Positions 1 to 5,064 of a stretch of 5,064 nt of DNA are shown piece by piece (within the stretch, counting starts at the first letter, position 1; every line of letters begins with the position of its first letter). The translations under genes were made by a program, and so were the position numbers. The stretch lies in the NCBI GenBank assembly GCA_031283395.1, contig JAITBV010000152.1, forward strand, positions 1 through 5,064, written 5' to 3'. This DNA is from Candidatus Adiutrix sp. GTDB lineage: Bacteria > Desulfobacterota > Desulfarculia > Adiutricales > Adiutricaceae. Below the pieces are notes generated by a model. That model had not been told where the DNA came from. It saw only the letters and a list, made by a program, of their open reading frames with translations, and ran no database searches.

Positions 1-37
1 CCCCGCAACGCCGCCCGCCCTTCAGGCCCCCGCAACG
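1..37. repeat. Short direct repeat CCCCGCAACG, two copies
   Basis: The ten bases CCCCGCAACG occur at 1-10 and again at 28-37, a period of 27 bases. The first copy touches the window edge, so more copies could lie to the left. The period is a multiple of three, and the second copy lies in the last codons of the small minus-strand ORF at 22-225. It may be the remnant of a tandem duplication or chance in a C-rich stretch. No function can be assigned. Confidence 0.4.
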
Positions 38-225
38 AAAACCAAAGGCCAAAAAAACAGCCAAAAAAAGAAGCGGCCCGAGCCACTCAACTTTTTCAAC
101 ATAGCATATCCCGGGATGAAAAGCAATAAAAAATACTTATATCCTCTTTGATTTTCGATTGCCCCAAAACAGCTTTCTTCATGGCCGTTTCCATTGACAT
201 GATGACCATAAAATTTATAATACAT
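22..225 (-). CDS. Doubtful small hypothetical membrane protein (67 aa)
   Basis: This is an open frame from ATG at 225-223 to TGA at 24-22. The product has a polar N-terminal part (residues 1-30, with several His, Asn and Gly). It is followed by two aromatic-rich hydrophobic stretches (about 31-42 and 52-67) split by a short basic KK/SGSGR link, which would suit a small inner-membrane protein with two short membrane segments. I recognise no family. Against it: no Shine-Dalgarno sequence is visible before the ATG, codon use is much more AT-rich than in the neighbours, and the perfect rightward promoter of cysK lies inside its first eleven codons. For it: the region otherwise lacks a gene, and the hydrophobic pattern is coherent. 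It could be a real divergent gene, a gene decaying beside the operon, or a chance frame. Confidence 0.3.
   Translation of the reverse strand: MYYKFYGHHVNGNGHEESCFGAIENQRGYKYFLLLFIPGYAMLKKLSGSGRFFFWLFFWPLVFVAGA
48..69. repeat. Tandem GCCAAAAAAA repeat with two A7 tracts
   Basis: The ten bases GCCAAAAAAA occur at 48-57 and 60-69. They give two runs of seven A (51-57 and 63-69) separated by five bases. On the minus strand these are T7 runs that code for the Phe-rich C-terminal segment of the doubtful small ORF. Such runs are prone to slippage. Without a hairpin next to them they do not make a terminator in either direction. Confidence 0.5.
194..221 (+). promoter_or_regulatory. Consensus sigma-70 promoter of the cysK-mnmA-larE-hydE operon
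   Basis: A perfect -35 hexamer TTGACA (194-199) and a perfect -10 hexamer TATAAT (216-221) are separated by 16 bases, one short of the optimum 17. Transcription would start near 228-230, giving an untranslated leader of about 31-33 bases before the cysK ATG at 261. That is too short for a riboswitch or T-box. Both hexamers matching consensus implies strong expression, probably needing repression if controlled. No other promoter of comparable quality was noticed in the gaps between the four genes, so this one probably drives all of them. Confidence 0.8.
208..218. promoter_or_regulatory. Palindrome overlapping the -10 box, possible operator
   Basis: ATAAA (208-212) and TTTAT (214-218) form a perfect five-base inverted repeat around one central A, overlapping the first three bases of the -10 box. 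A second weak inverted repeat, GATAT (226-230) and ATATC (242-246), surrounds the expected transcription start. A direct repeat ACATGAT (197-203 and 222-228) flanks the -10 region. Any could be a binding site for a sulfur or Fe-S regulator, but such AT-rich palindromes arise easily by chance, and I match none to a known consensus. Confidence 0.25.
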
Positions 226-246
226 GATATGTTTTTAATTAATATC

Positions 247-252
247 GGGAGA
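247..252 (+). promoter_or_regulatory. Ribosome binding site of cysK
   Basis: GGGAGA lies eight bases before the ATG at 261 and supports that start. It is the first ribosome binding site after the predicted transcription start. Confidence 0.75.
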
Positions 253-260
253 TAGAATAA

Positions 261-1193
261 ATGTCAAGGATCGCCAACAGCTTGACTGAACTTATCGGCC
301 AGACCCCTTTGCTCCGCCTGAACGGGTATGCGGAAAAATTTGATTTGGAGGCGGACGTGGTCGGCAAGCTGGAATATTTTAATCCGGCCGGCAGCATCAA
401 GGACCGTATCGCTTTGGCCATGATCGACGAAGCGGAAAAAAGCGGGAAACTGAAACCCGGTTCCATCATTATTGAACCGACCAGCGGCAACACGGGCCTG
501 GGGCTGGCCTTCGTCGCCGCGGCGCGCGGATATCGCCTCATACTCACCATGCCGGAATCGATGAGCGTTGAACGCCGCAGGCTCCTGGCCGCCTACGGCG
601 TGGAGTTGATATTGACCGAAGAGGCCAAAGGGATGAAAGGCGCCATTGCCAAGGCGGAGGAATTGGCCGGGGCGACACCGGGTTCCTTTATTCCAGGGCA
701 GTTCGTCAATCCCGTCAATCCTCAAATCCACAGGGAAACCACCGGTCCCGAAATATGGGCTGGCACAGGCGGCCAGATTGACATTTTCGTTTCCGGCATC
801 GGCACGGGAGGTACTCTCACCGGCACGGGGGAATATTTGAAATCCAAGAAACCCGGCTTGAAAATCGTCGCGGTCGAGCCGTTTGATTCGCCCGTGCTAT
901 CGGAGGGCCGGGCCGGGGCGCATAAACTCCAAGGCATCGGCGCCGGATTCGTGCCGGAAATATTGAATACCGGAATCATCGATGAAATCATCGCCGTAAA
1001 AACCGAAAATGCCTTTCAGGCCGGGCGCGAGGCTGCCCGCACGGAAGGCCTCCTGGTGGGCATATCTTCCGGCGCGGCCCTTTGGGCGGCGACTCAACTG
1101 GCCTTACGCGGGGAAAACAAGGGGAAAACAATTGTGGTGATCCTCCCGGACACGGGTGAAAGGTACCTGTCCACTCCGATGTTTGAAAAATAA
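261..1193 (+). CDS. cysK: Cysteine synthase A (O-acetylserine sulfhydrylase)
   Basis: This cytoplasmic pyridoxal-phosphate enzyme replaces the acetate of O-acetyl-L-serine with sulfide to give L-cysteine, the last step of sulfur assimilation. The 310 residues match the usual length of the family and show the fold-type II landmarks in order: NPAGSIKDR with the PLP-binding lysine K47, the substrate loop TSGNTG (74-79), the phosphate-binding GTGGT (181-185), [10 protein letters not shown] (221-230) before the active-site closing segment, GISSGA (267-272) with the serine that contacts the PLP ring nitrogen, and [11 protein letters not shown] (295-305) near the end. Nothing is missing or truncated. 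The ATG at 261 has a good ribosome binding site and gives the normal N-terminus. It is the first gene of the operon, 13 bases before mnmA, so it may supply cysteine to the sulfur-transfer enzymes downstream. Cystathionine beta-synthase is excluded by length and by the CysK-type loops. CysM is less likely but cannot be fully excluded from motifs alone. Confidence 0.95.
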   Translation: MSRIANSLTELIGQTPLLRLNGYAEKFDLEADVVGKLEYFNPAGSIKDRIALAMIDEAEKSGKLKPGSIIIEPTSGNTGLGLAFVAAARGYRLILTMPESMSVERRRLLAAYGVELILTEEAKGMKGAIAKAEELAGATPGSFIPGQFVNPVNPQIHRETTGPEIWAGTGGQIDIFVSGIGTGGTLTGTGEYLKSKKPGLKIVAVEPFDSPVLSEGRAGAHKLQGIGAGFVPEILNTGIIDEIIAVKTENAFQAGREAARTEGLLVGISSGAALWAATQLALRGENKGKTIVVILPDTGERYLSTPMFEK

Positions 1194-1200
1194 GGCAGGT
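1192..1200 (+). promoter_or_regulatory. Ribosome binding site deciding the mnmA TTG start
   Basis: AAGGCAGGT overlaps the cysK stop codon and resembles the AAGGAGGT consensus with one inserted or changed base. Its AGGT part ends six bases before the TTG at 1207. No comparable site precedes the ATG at 1156, which lies inside cysK. This favours the TTG as the mnmA start. Confidence 0.6.
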
Positions 1201-1206
1201 GCTTCT

Positions 1207-2283
1207 TTGTCCCGGATCCTGGCCGCCTTAAGCGGCGGAGTTGACAGTTCCGTGGCCGCCCTCCTGCTTCGGGAAGAGGGTCACGAGGTCAGCACGGTCA
1301 CTATGAAGCTCTTCGCCCACGAAGACTCTGGCCCAAACCGGCCAGCCCGTGGAGGCCGTGACGACTTGGAATATGCGCGGGAAGCGGCCAGCCGCCTAGG
1401 TCTGGAACATCAGGCCGCGGATTTCCGGGACCTGTTCCGCCGGGAAGTCGTCGACCGTTTCGCCGCGGCTTACGCCCAAGGCTTGACCCCCAACCCCTGC
1501 CTGGACTGCAACCGCCATATTAAATTCAGCCTCCTGGGAGACCTGGCCGCCCGGATGGGTTGCGATTTCCTGGCCACGGGGCACTATGTCCGCCGCGAAT
1601 TCGACTCCCGCCGCGGCCGCTGGCTGCTCAGGACAGGCCGGGATCAGGCCAAAGACCAGGGCTATGTGCTTTACGGCCTGACCCAGGCCCAACTGGCCCG
1701 GACCATTTTCCCCCTTGGAGAAATGAGCAAGGCCGAGGTGCGGGCATTGGCCTCGGCTCGGGGCTTGGGCAACGCCGACAAACCCGACAGCCAGGACATC
1801 TGTTTTATACCTGATGGCGATTACGCCGCTTTTTTGGAAAAAACTCTGGGCCTGGCCGCCCCGCCCGGAGATTTCATCGACCGGGAAGGCCAGGTTCTGG
1901 GGCGGCATCGTGGCCTGATCCGCTATACCATCGGCCAGCGTCGGGGCCTGGGCAGTTTCGGCCGCCCCCAATATGTGACCGGACTTGACCCGGCCGACAA
2001 CACGGTCCGGCTCGGCCCGGAAGAAGAATTGTTCAATTCTTCAGCCTTGGTGGGGGAAGTCAACCTGATTTCGGAGGATGTTCTGGACCGGCCTCTGGCG
2101 GCCCAGGTGAAAATACGCTACAATTCACCAGCCGAGCCGTCAATAATCGAACCCCACCCGGACGGCCTTTTGGTCAAGTTTGAAACACCGCGCAAGGCCG
2201 TAACTCCGGGACAGGCCGCGGTCTTTTATCAGGACGATCTGGTGGTGGGCGGCGGCATCATCCTTAAATCGAGTTGTCCATGA
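1207..2283 (+). CDS. mnmA: tRNA-specific 2-thiouridylase MnmA
   Basis: MnmA adenylates C2 of the wobble uridine 34 in Glu, Gln and Lys tRNAs and inserts sulfur taken as persulfide from a cysteine desulfurase, giving 2-thiouridine. Counting from TTG at 1207 (358 residues, normal for the family), the PP-loop SGGVDSS is at 9-15, NPCLDCN at 96-102 carries the first catalytic Cys (C101), GHY is at 125-127, KDQGYVLYGL (149-158) is the family's KDQSYFL-like segment, and DSQDICF (194-200) carries the second catalytic Cys (C199). A central domain (RYTIGQRRGLG, 239-249) and a C-terminal beta-barrel domain follow. The frame is open back to an ATG at 1156 inside cysK. The 17 extra residues do not look like MnmA, whereas MSRILAALSGG is a typical MnmA N-terminus, so TTG is chosen. 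The Asp found three residues before the first catalytic Cys in E. coli is Cys (C98) here. Its stop overlaps the larE start. No cysteine desulfurase gene is in the window. Confidence 0.93.
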   Translation: MSRILAALSGGVDSSVAALLLREEGHEVSTVTMKLFAHEDSGPNRPARGGRDDLEYAREAASRLGLEHQAADFRDLFRREVVDRFAAAYAQGLTPNPCLDCNRHIKFSLLGDLAARMGCDFLATGHYVRREFDSRRGRWLLRTGRDQAKDQGYVLYGLTQAQLARTIFPLGEMSKAEVRALASARGLGNADKPDSQDICFIPDGDYAAFLEKTLGLAAPPGDFIDREGQVLGRHRGLIRYTIGQRRGLGSFGRPQYVTGLDPADNTVRLGPEEELFNSSALVGEVNLISEDVLDRPLAAQVKIRYNSPAEPSIIEPHPDGLLVKFETPRKAVTPGQAAVFYQDDLVVGGGIILKSSCP

Positions 2284-3128
2284 CGACCATGGCGGAAAAA
2301 GAAACCCGGTTGAAAGAAATTTTACGCGGCCTGAAAAGCGCGGCGGTGGCCTTTTCGGGCGGGGTGGATTCCACCTTTCTCCTGAAGGTCACCAGCGAAG
2401 TCCTGGGCGACAAGGTGGCAGCCGTCACCGGCCGCTCCCTAAGTTTCCCCGAACGGGAACTTCAGGCCGCCCGCCGCTTCACCCGGGAACACGGAATCAT
2501 CCACCTGGAAATAGATTCCAAAGAACTGGAAGCGCCCGGTTTCACCGCCAACCCCGTCAACCGCTGCTACTTATGCAAAAATGGACTTTTCGCCAAAATA
2601 ATAAAAACGGCCGAGGCCCGGGGCCTTTCGGCGGTAATGGAAGCCTCCAATCTTGATGACGATGGCGATTTTCGGCCGGGGCTTACAGCCATCCGGGAAC
2701 TGGGCGTCTTGAGCCCTTTGCGCGAGGCCGGCCTGACCAAAAACGATATCCGGGCTCTGTCCAGGGAGAGAGGGCTTCCCACTTGGGACAAACCCTCCTT
2801 CGCCTGCCTGGCCTCCCGTTTCCCTTACGGAGAGCCCATCACCCCGGAAGGCTTGAAAAAAGTGGATGCGGCCGAGGTTTTTCTCCTGTCCTTAGGTTGT
2901 CGACAGGTGCGGGTGCGCTGTCACGACCAGGGCCGCTTGGCCCGCATAGAGGCCGATGAAGCCGGCTTGGACCTCCTGGCCTCCCCGGAGCGCCGCCGAC
3001 TGGTGGCTGAAAAACTGGCCGGCTTGGGCTTTGCCTACACCGCCTTGGACCTCCAGGGTTACCGCACCGGTAGCCTCAACGAAACCCTAGCCGCTCCGGA
3101 GCGGCTGACCGATCCCCCGACCGCTTGA
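2280..3128 (+). CDS. larE: ATP-dependent sacrificial sulfur transferase LarE
   Basis: LarE belongs to the PP-loop (N-type ATP pyrophosphatase) superfamily. In the lactate racemase system it adenylates the carboxylates of pyridinium biscarboxylic acid mononucleotide made by LarB and installs the sulfurs that LarC then charges with nickel. The 282 residues show SGGVDST (26-32), NRCYLCK (94-100), EASNLDDDGDFRPG (121-134), TWDKPSFACLASRFPYG (168-184) and the family's C-terminal DLQGYRTGSLNE (257-268). C176 is at the position of the sulfur-donating cysteine of Lactiplantibacillus LarE. C96 and C99 make a Cys-X2-Cys pair, as in LarE forms that use a [4Fe-4S] cluster instead of sacrificing the cysteine. 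ATG at 2280 overlaps the mnmA stop (ATGA), implying translational coupling. A TTG at 2274 and an ATG at 2289 are alternatives, and none has a clear ribosome binding site. No larA, larB or larC is present, so the acceptor here is not certain. Confidence 0.9.
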   Translation: MTTMAEKETRLKEILRGLKSAAVAFSGGVDSTFLLKVTSEVLGDKVAAVTGRSLSFPERELQAARRFTREHGIIHLEIDSKELEAPGFTANPVNRCYLCKNGLFAKIIKTAEARGLSAVMEASNLDDDGDFRPGLTAIRELGVLSPLREAGLTKNDIRALSRERGLPTWDKPSFACLASRFPYGEPITPEGLKKVDAAEVFLLSLGCRQVRVRCHDQGRLARIEADEAGLDLLASPERRRLVAEKLAGLGFAYTALDLQGYRTGSLNETLAAPERLTDPPTA

Positions 3129-3140
3129 TAAATAAAAACT

Positions 3141-3144
3141 GGAG
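3141..3144 (+). promoter_or_regulatory. Ribosome binding site of hydE
   Basis: GGAG lies six bases before the ATG at 3151, inside the 22-base gap after larE. It supports the start and independent initiation within the same transcript. The gap holds no promoter or hairpin that I can see. Confidence 0.7.
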
Positions 3145-3150
3145 CCGCTA

Positions 3151-4278
3151 ATGACGCTGGAGCAAATTTTAAAAAAGGACAAACTGACCCGTGACGACCT
3201 GATCTACGGCCTTAAATTGACCTATGACGGGGACTTGGCCCGACTTTTTGAGGCGGCCTACGAGGTGAAGGTTAGGGAAATAGGCCGCAAGGCCTATTTC
3301 CGGGGCCTGTTGGAAATCTCCAACCGCTGCCGCAAGAACTGCTTTTACTGCGGCATCCGGGCCGGCAACGACCGGGTGGAACGTTTTGATATGACCAGAG
3401 AGGAAGTTCTGGGCATGGCCCAATGGGCCTACGACAATCAATACGGCTCCGTGACTTTGCAAAGCGGCGAACGCAACGACCCGGCCTTCGTGGAATTCAT
3501 TGACGACCTATTGGTGGAGATCAAAAAAATCGGGGGGGGGCGCTTGGGCGTTACCCTAAGCCTGGGGGAGCAGACCGACGAGATCTATCGGAAATGGTAT
3601 GACCTCGGCGCCCACCGTTATCTCTTGCGCATCGAGGCCTCCAACCCGGCATTGTATAAAAAAATGCACCCGGACAATGCCGTCCACAGTTACGAGACCA
3701 GGATCGACCGGATCAAAGCCTTAAAGAGGCTGGGCTACCAGTTGGGCACCGGGGTGATGATCGGCCTGCCGGGCCAGACCGAGGAGGACCTGGCCGACGA
3801 CATTCTCTTTTTTGAAAGGATAGACGCCGACATGATCGGCATGGGCCCCTATGTCGTCCACCAGGACACGCCGACCGGGCGGGAAGTAATGGAGAAAGGC
3901 CAGAACGGGCCGGAAGATATAAAGCGGCGCATGACCATGGGCCTTAAGATGATTGCTATGACCCGGCTCTATCTTAAAAACGTCAACATAGCCTCCACGA
4001 CAGCCCTCCAGGCTCTGGACCCTTCAGGCCGGGAACTGGGGTTAAAGGCCGGGGGCAACATTCTCATGCCCATTATCACCGCGGGGGAATATAAGACCAA
4101 GTATCTGCTCTATGATAACAAGCCCGGAGTTGAAGACGACGAGGGAAAAATCCGCGACAGCCTGACGGAAAGGGTGAGGGCCATAGGCGAAGAAGTGGGT
4201 CTAGGCCAGTGGGGTGACTCCCCGCATGCCCTCAAAGCCAAGCCCGGCCCGACCCCTTCGGGCGAACGGAAAAAATAA
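3151..4278 (+). CDS. hydE: [FeFe]-hydrogenase H-cluster radical SAM maturase HydE
   Basis: HydE is a cytoplasmic radical SAM enzyme that acts on the Fe(CO)2(CN)(cysteine) synthon made by HydG, on the way to the diiron subcluster of [FeFe]-hydrogenase. The 375 residues show CRKNCFYC (60-67), the canonical CX3CX2C ligands C60, C64 and C67, in a setting typical of HydE (EISNRC before, GIR after). They also show VTLQSGE (101-107), VTLSLGE (134-140), RYLLRIEASNP (156-166), GTGVMIGLPGQT (199-210), DADMIGMGPYV (225-235), ASTTALQALDP (281-291), GGNILMP (301-307) and GQWGDSPH (352-359). The C-terminal region that carries three extra cysteines in many HydEs has none here: the protein has only the three cluster cysteines. 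A short insertion (about 243-257) precedes the last helices, and the tail is Pro/Lys-rich. PylB and HmdB are alternatives, but HmdB has a different CX5CX2C motif and the sequence resembles HydE throughout. hydF, hydG and a hydrogenase gene are not in the window. Confidence 0.87.
   Translation: MTLEQILKKDKLTRDDLIYGLKLTYDGDLARLFEAAYEVKVREIGRKAYFRGLLEISNRCRKNCFYCGIRAGNDRVERFDMTREEVLGMAQWAYDNQYGSVTLQSGERNDPAFVEFIDDLLVEIKKIGGGRLGVTLSLGEQTDEIYRKWYDLGAHRYLLRIEASNPALYKKMHPDNAVHSYETRIDRIKALKRLGYQLGTGVMIGLPGQTEEDLADDILFFERIDADMIGMGPYVVHQDTPTGREVMEKGQNGPEDIKRRMTMGLKMIAMTRLYLKNVNIASTTALQALDPSGRELGLKAGGNILMPIITAGEYKTKYLLYDNKPGVEDDEGKIRDSLTERVRAIGEEVGLGQWGDSPHALKAKPGPTPSGERKK
3532..3540 (+). repeat. G9 homopolymer inside hydE
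   Basis: Nine consecutive G make three glycine codons (residues 128-130) of hydE, all GGG. A run of seven A (3523-3529) lies two bases before it. A change of one base in the G run would shift the frame after a third of the protein. The glycines fall in the loop between a helix and the beta strand with GVTLSLGE. Confidence 0.9.
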
Positions 4279-4280
4279 AC

Positions 4281-5024
4281 CTAAGAATCGCCCAGGGCCG
4301 GGATGCGGTCGGCTAGAAGATCCAACCGGTCATTATAAATGTAACGCCTTTCCAAGGGCAGGTGCCGGCCCATCAAATCAATCTCTTCGTTGGAAACGCC
4401 TATCTCCAGGGTGTGGTGGGCATCGCTGTTCAGCACATAACCTTCGTCCCGGGCCTGCAAAAATTCGATCGCCGCGGCGGTCCGATCCAGGATAAGCCGG
4501 GCCGGGGCCGAGGCTACGCGGCTTATGGCGTCCAGAATCAGGCTCTTATTTATCTCGATCAGCACCCCCCGGTCTATGGCCACGGGCAACACCTCCTCCA
4601 AGTCCACGGGGAAATCCGGCCGGAAGAGGTGGGAGATAATGTGGACCGTATTCTTTTTCAGAGCGTTGATCAGGGCCGTGGTGTGGTCTTTTTCCGTTCG
4701 GCCGGCATATGGGGTGCGGTGGTGGACCTGGGCCAGGACCAGGTCAAGCCGATCCAGGGTCCGTTTAGGCAGATCCAGCGTCCCGTCAATATCCAGGATA
4801 TTGGTCTCGCAGCCGAACAGGACCCTCACCGGCAGAAAATGACGAGGCACCCGGGGAGCCATTGAAAAATAGCCTTCGTAAGGTGCTCTTTCCAAGGCTG
4901 GCCCGTGGTCGGTGAGGCCCAGGACGGTCAGGCCTTTGGCCGCCGCGGCGGCGACACATTCATTGAATGAACAGAAGGCGTGGCCGCTCATGAGCGTGTG
5001 GACATGAAAATCGGCGGTCAACAT
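4281..5024 (-). CDS. YcdX-type PHP-domain metallophosphatase
   Basis: This is a PHP (polymerase and histidinol phosphatase) family protein of 247 residues with a seven-stranded-barrel layout and a trinuclear metal site. Counting from ATG at 5024, the ligands appear as HVH (H7, H9), H15, TDH (D39, H40), GCETN (E73), QVHHR (H101), ISH (H132) and SDAHH (D201, H203). Their positions nearly coincide with those of E. coli YcdX (about 245 residues), so all nine metal ligands seem present. Related proteins hydrolyse phosphate esters, but the natural substrate is not known, and no polymerase domain is attached. ATG at 5024 is preferred over TTG at 5027 because GGGAG lies seven bases before it. The gene is convergent with hydE, ending two bases from it (stops TAG here and TAA there), and shares no evident operon in the window. 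Histidinol phosphatase is a less likely alternative, since the length and ligand spacing fit YcdX better. Confidence 0.87.
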   Translation of the reverse strand: MLTADFHVHTLMSGHAFCSFNECVAAAAAKGLTVLGLTDHGPALERAPYEGYFSMAPRVPRHFLPVRVLFGCETNILDIDGTLDLPKRTLDRLDLVLAQVHHRTPYAGRTEKDHTTALINALKKNTVHIISHLFRPDFPVDLEEVLPVAIDRGVLIEINKSLILDAISRVASAPARLILDRTAAAIEFLQARDEGYVLNSDAHHTLEIGVSNEEIDLMGRHLPLERRYIYNDRLDLLADRIPALGDS

Positions 5025-5031
5025 CAATTCG

Positions 5032-5036
5032 CTCCC
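5032..5036 (-). promoter_or_regulatory. Ribosome binding site of the PHP gene
   Basis: On the minus strand GGGAG stands seven bases before the ATG at 5024 and only four before the alternative TTG at 5027, which favours the ATG. The remaining bases to 5064 are GC-rich. They hold a five-base inverted repeat CCGGC (5035-5039)/GCCGG (5045-5049) that overlaps this site but is too short to interpret. No promoter is visible in the short stretch available. Confidence 0.65.
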
Positions 5037-5064
5037 GGCCCTAAGCCGGCCTGAAACGGCAGAG

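Noticed and set aside
226..260. Riboswitch or T-box leader before cysK
   Set aside because: The predicted leader is only about 32 bases, too short for any known sulfur or cysteine riboswitch or T-box, and it has no stable stem.
264..731. Minus-strand open frame of 155 codons
   Set aside because: It lies entirely opposite cysK, whose family motifs are intact in the other frame, and it shows no ribosome binding site or domain.
1396..1971. Minus-strand open frame of 191 codons
   Set aside because: It lies wholly inside mnmA on the opposite strand, has no recognisable motifs, and reflects the GC-rich codon pattern of the real gene.
4247..4263. Hairpin GCCCGA-CCCCT-TCGGGC considered as an intrinsic terminator
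   Set aside because: The stem is six base pairs, but no T-run follows it on the + strand. On the minus strand the T-run comes before the hairpin instead of after it.
4214..4495. Plus-strand open frame of 93 codons bridging hydE and the PHP gene
   Set aside because: It overlaps the end of hydE in another frame and then runs antisense to the PHP gene. Its composition is low-complexity Arg/Pro/Gly, typical of a shadow frame.
4362..4865. Plus-strand open frame of 167 codons
   Set aside because: It is the antisense of the PHP gene, which has all its metal ligands in the minus frame. The plus-strand translation shows no family features.
1..5064. CRISPR array, insertion sequence, tRNA or rRNA gene
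   Set aside because: No regularly spaced repeat with unique spacers, no transposase motif or terminal inverted repeats, and no tRNA-like cloverleaf or rRNA-like conserved stretch was seen. Nearly all of 261-5024 is accounted for by protein-coding genes.

Overview
The window looks like a piece of chromosome from an anaerobic bacterium. Four genes in a row on the + strand form a tight cluster: cysK (cysteine synthase), mnmA (tRNA 2-thiouridylase), larE (ATP-dependent sacrificial sulfur transferase) and hydE (radical SAM maturase of the [FeFe]-hydrogenase H-cluster). A YcdX-type PHP-domain metallophosphatase follows in convergent orientation. HydE and LarE point to an anaerobe with metal-dependent hydrogen or organic acid metabolism. 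GC-rich coding DNA and protein style would fit a Desulfobacterota-like (deltaproteobacterial) or related lineage, but the lineage is a guess.

Layout. Bases 1-260 are an AT-rich leader region. It holds one doubtful small minus-strand ORF coding for a possible membrane protein (22-225) and a consensus sigma-70 promoter reading rightward (TTGACA at 194-199, TATAAT at 216-221, 16-base spacer). cysK (261-1193) has a good ribosome binding site. mnmA most likely starts at a TTG (1207) 13 bases after the cysK stop. larE begins inside the mnmA stop codon (ATGA, 2280-2283). hydE (3151-4278) follows after 22 bases with a GGAG site. The PHP gene (5024-4281, minus strand) ends 2 bases from hydE, and no recognisable intrinsic terminator separates them. 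The last 40 bases hold only its ribosome binding site and leader.

How the genes fit together. All four operon genes concern cysteine or cysteine-derived sulfur. CysK makes cysteine. MnmA puts persulfide sulfur on wobble uridine of tRNA. LarE is the PP-loop enzyme that supplies sulfur to the nickel-pincer nucleotide. HydE works on the cysteine-containing iron synthon of the H-cluster. The two PP-loop enzymes share a Cys-X2-Cys plus distant Cys layout (MnmA C98/C101/C199; LarE C96/C99/C176), which suggests iron-sulfur-cluster-assisted thiolation in both. LarB and LarC, and HydF and HydG, are not in the window. The HydE has lost the C-terminal cysteines of the non-essential auxiliary cluster and carries a G9 tract in its coding sequence. 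No wholly new system is evident. The most interesting points are the sulfur and metallocofactor theme of the operon and the cysteine patterns.
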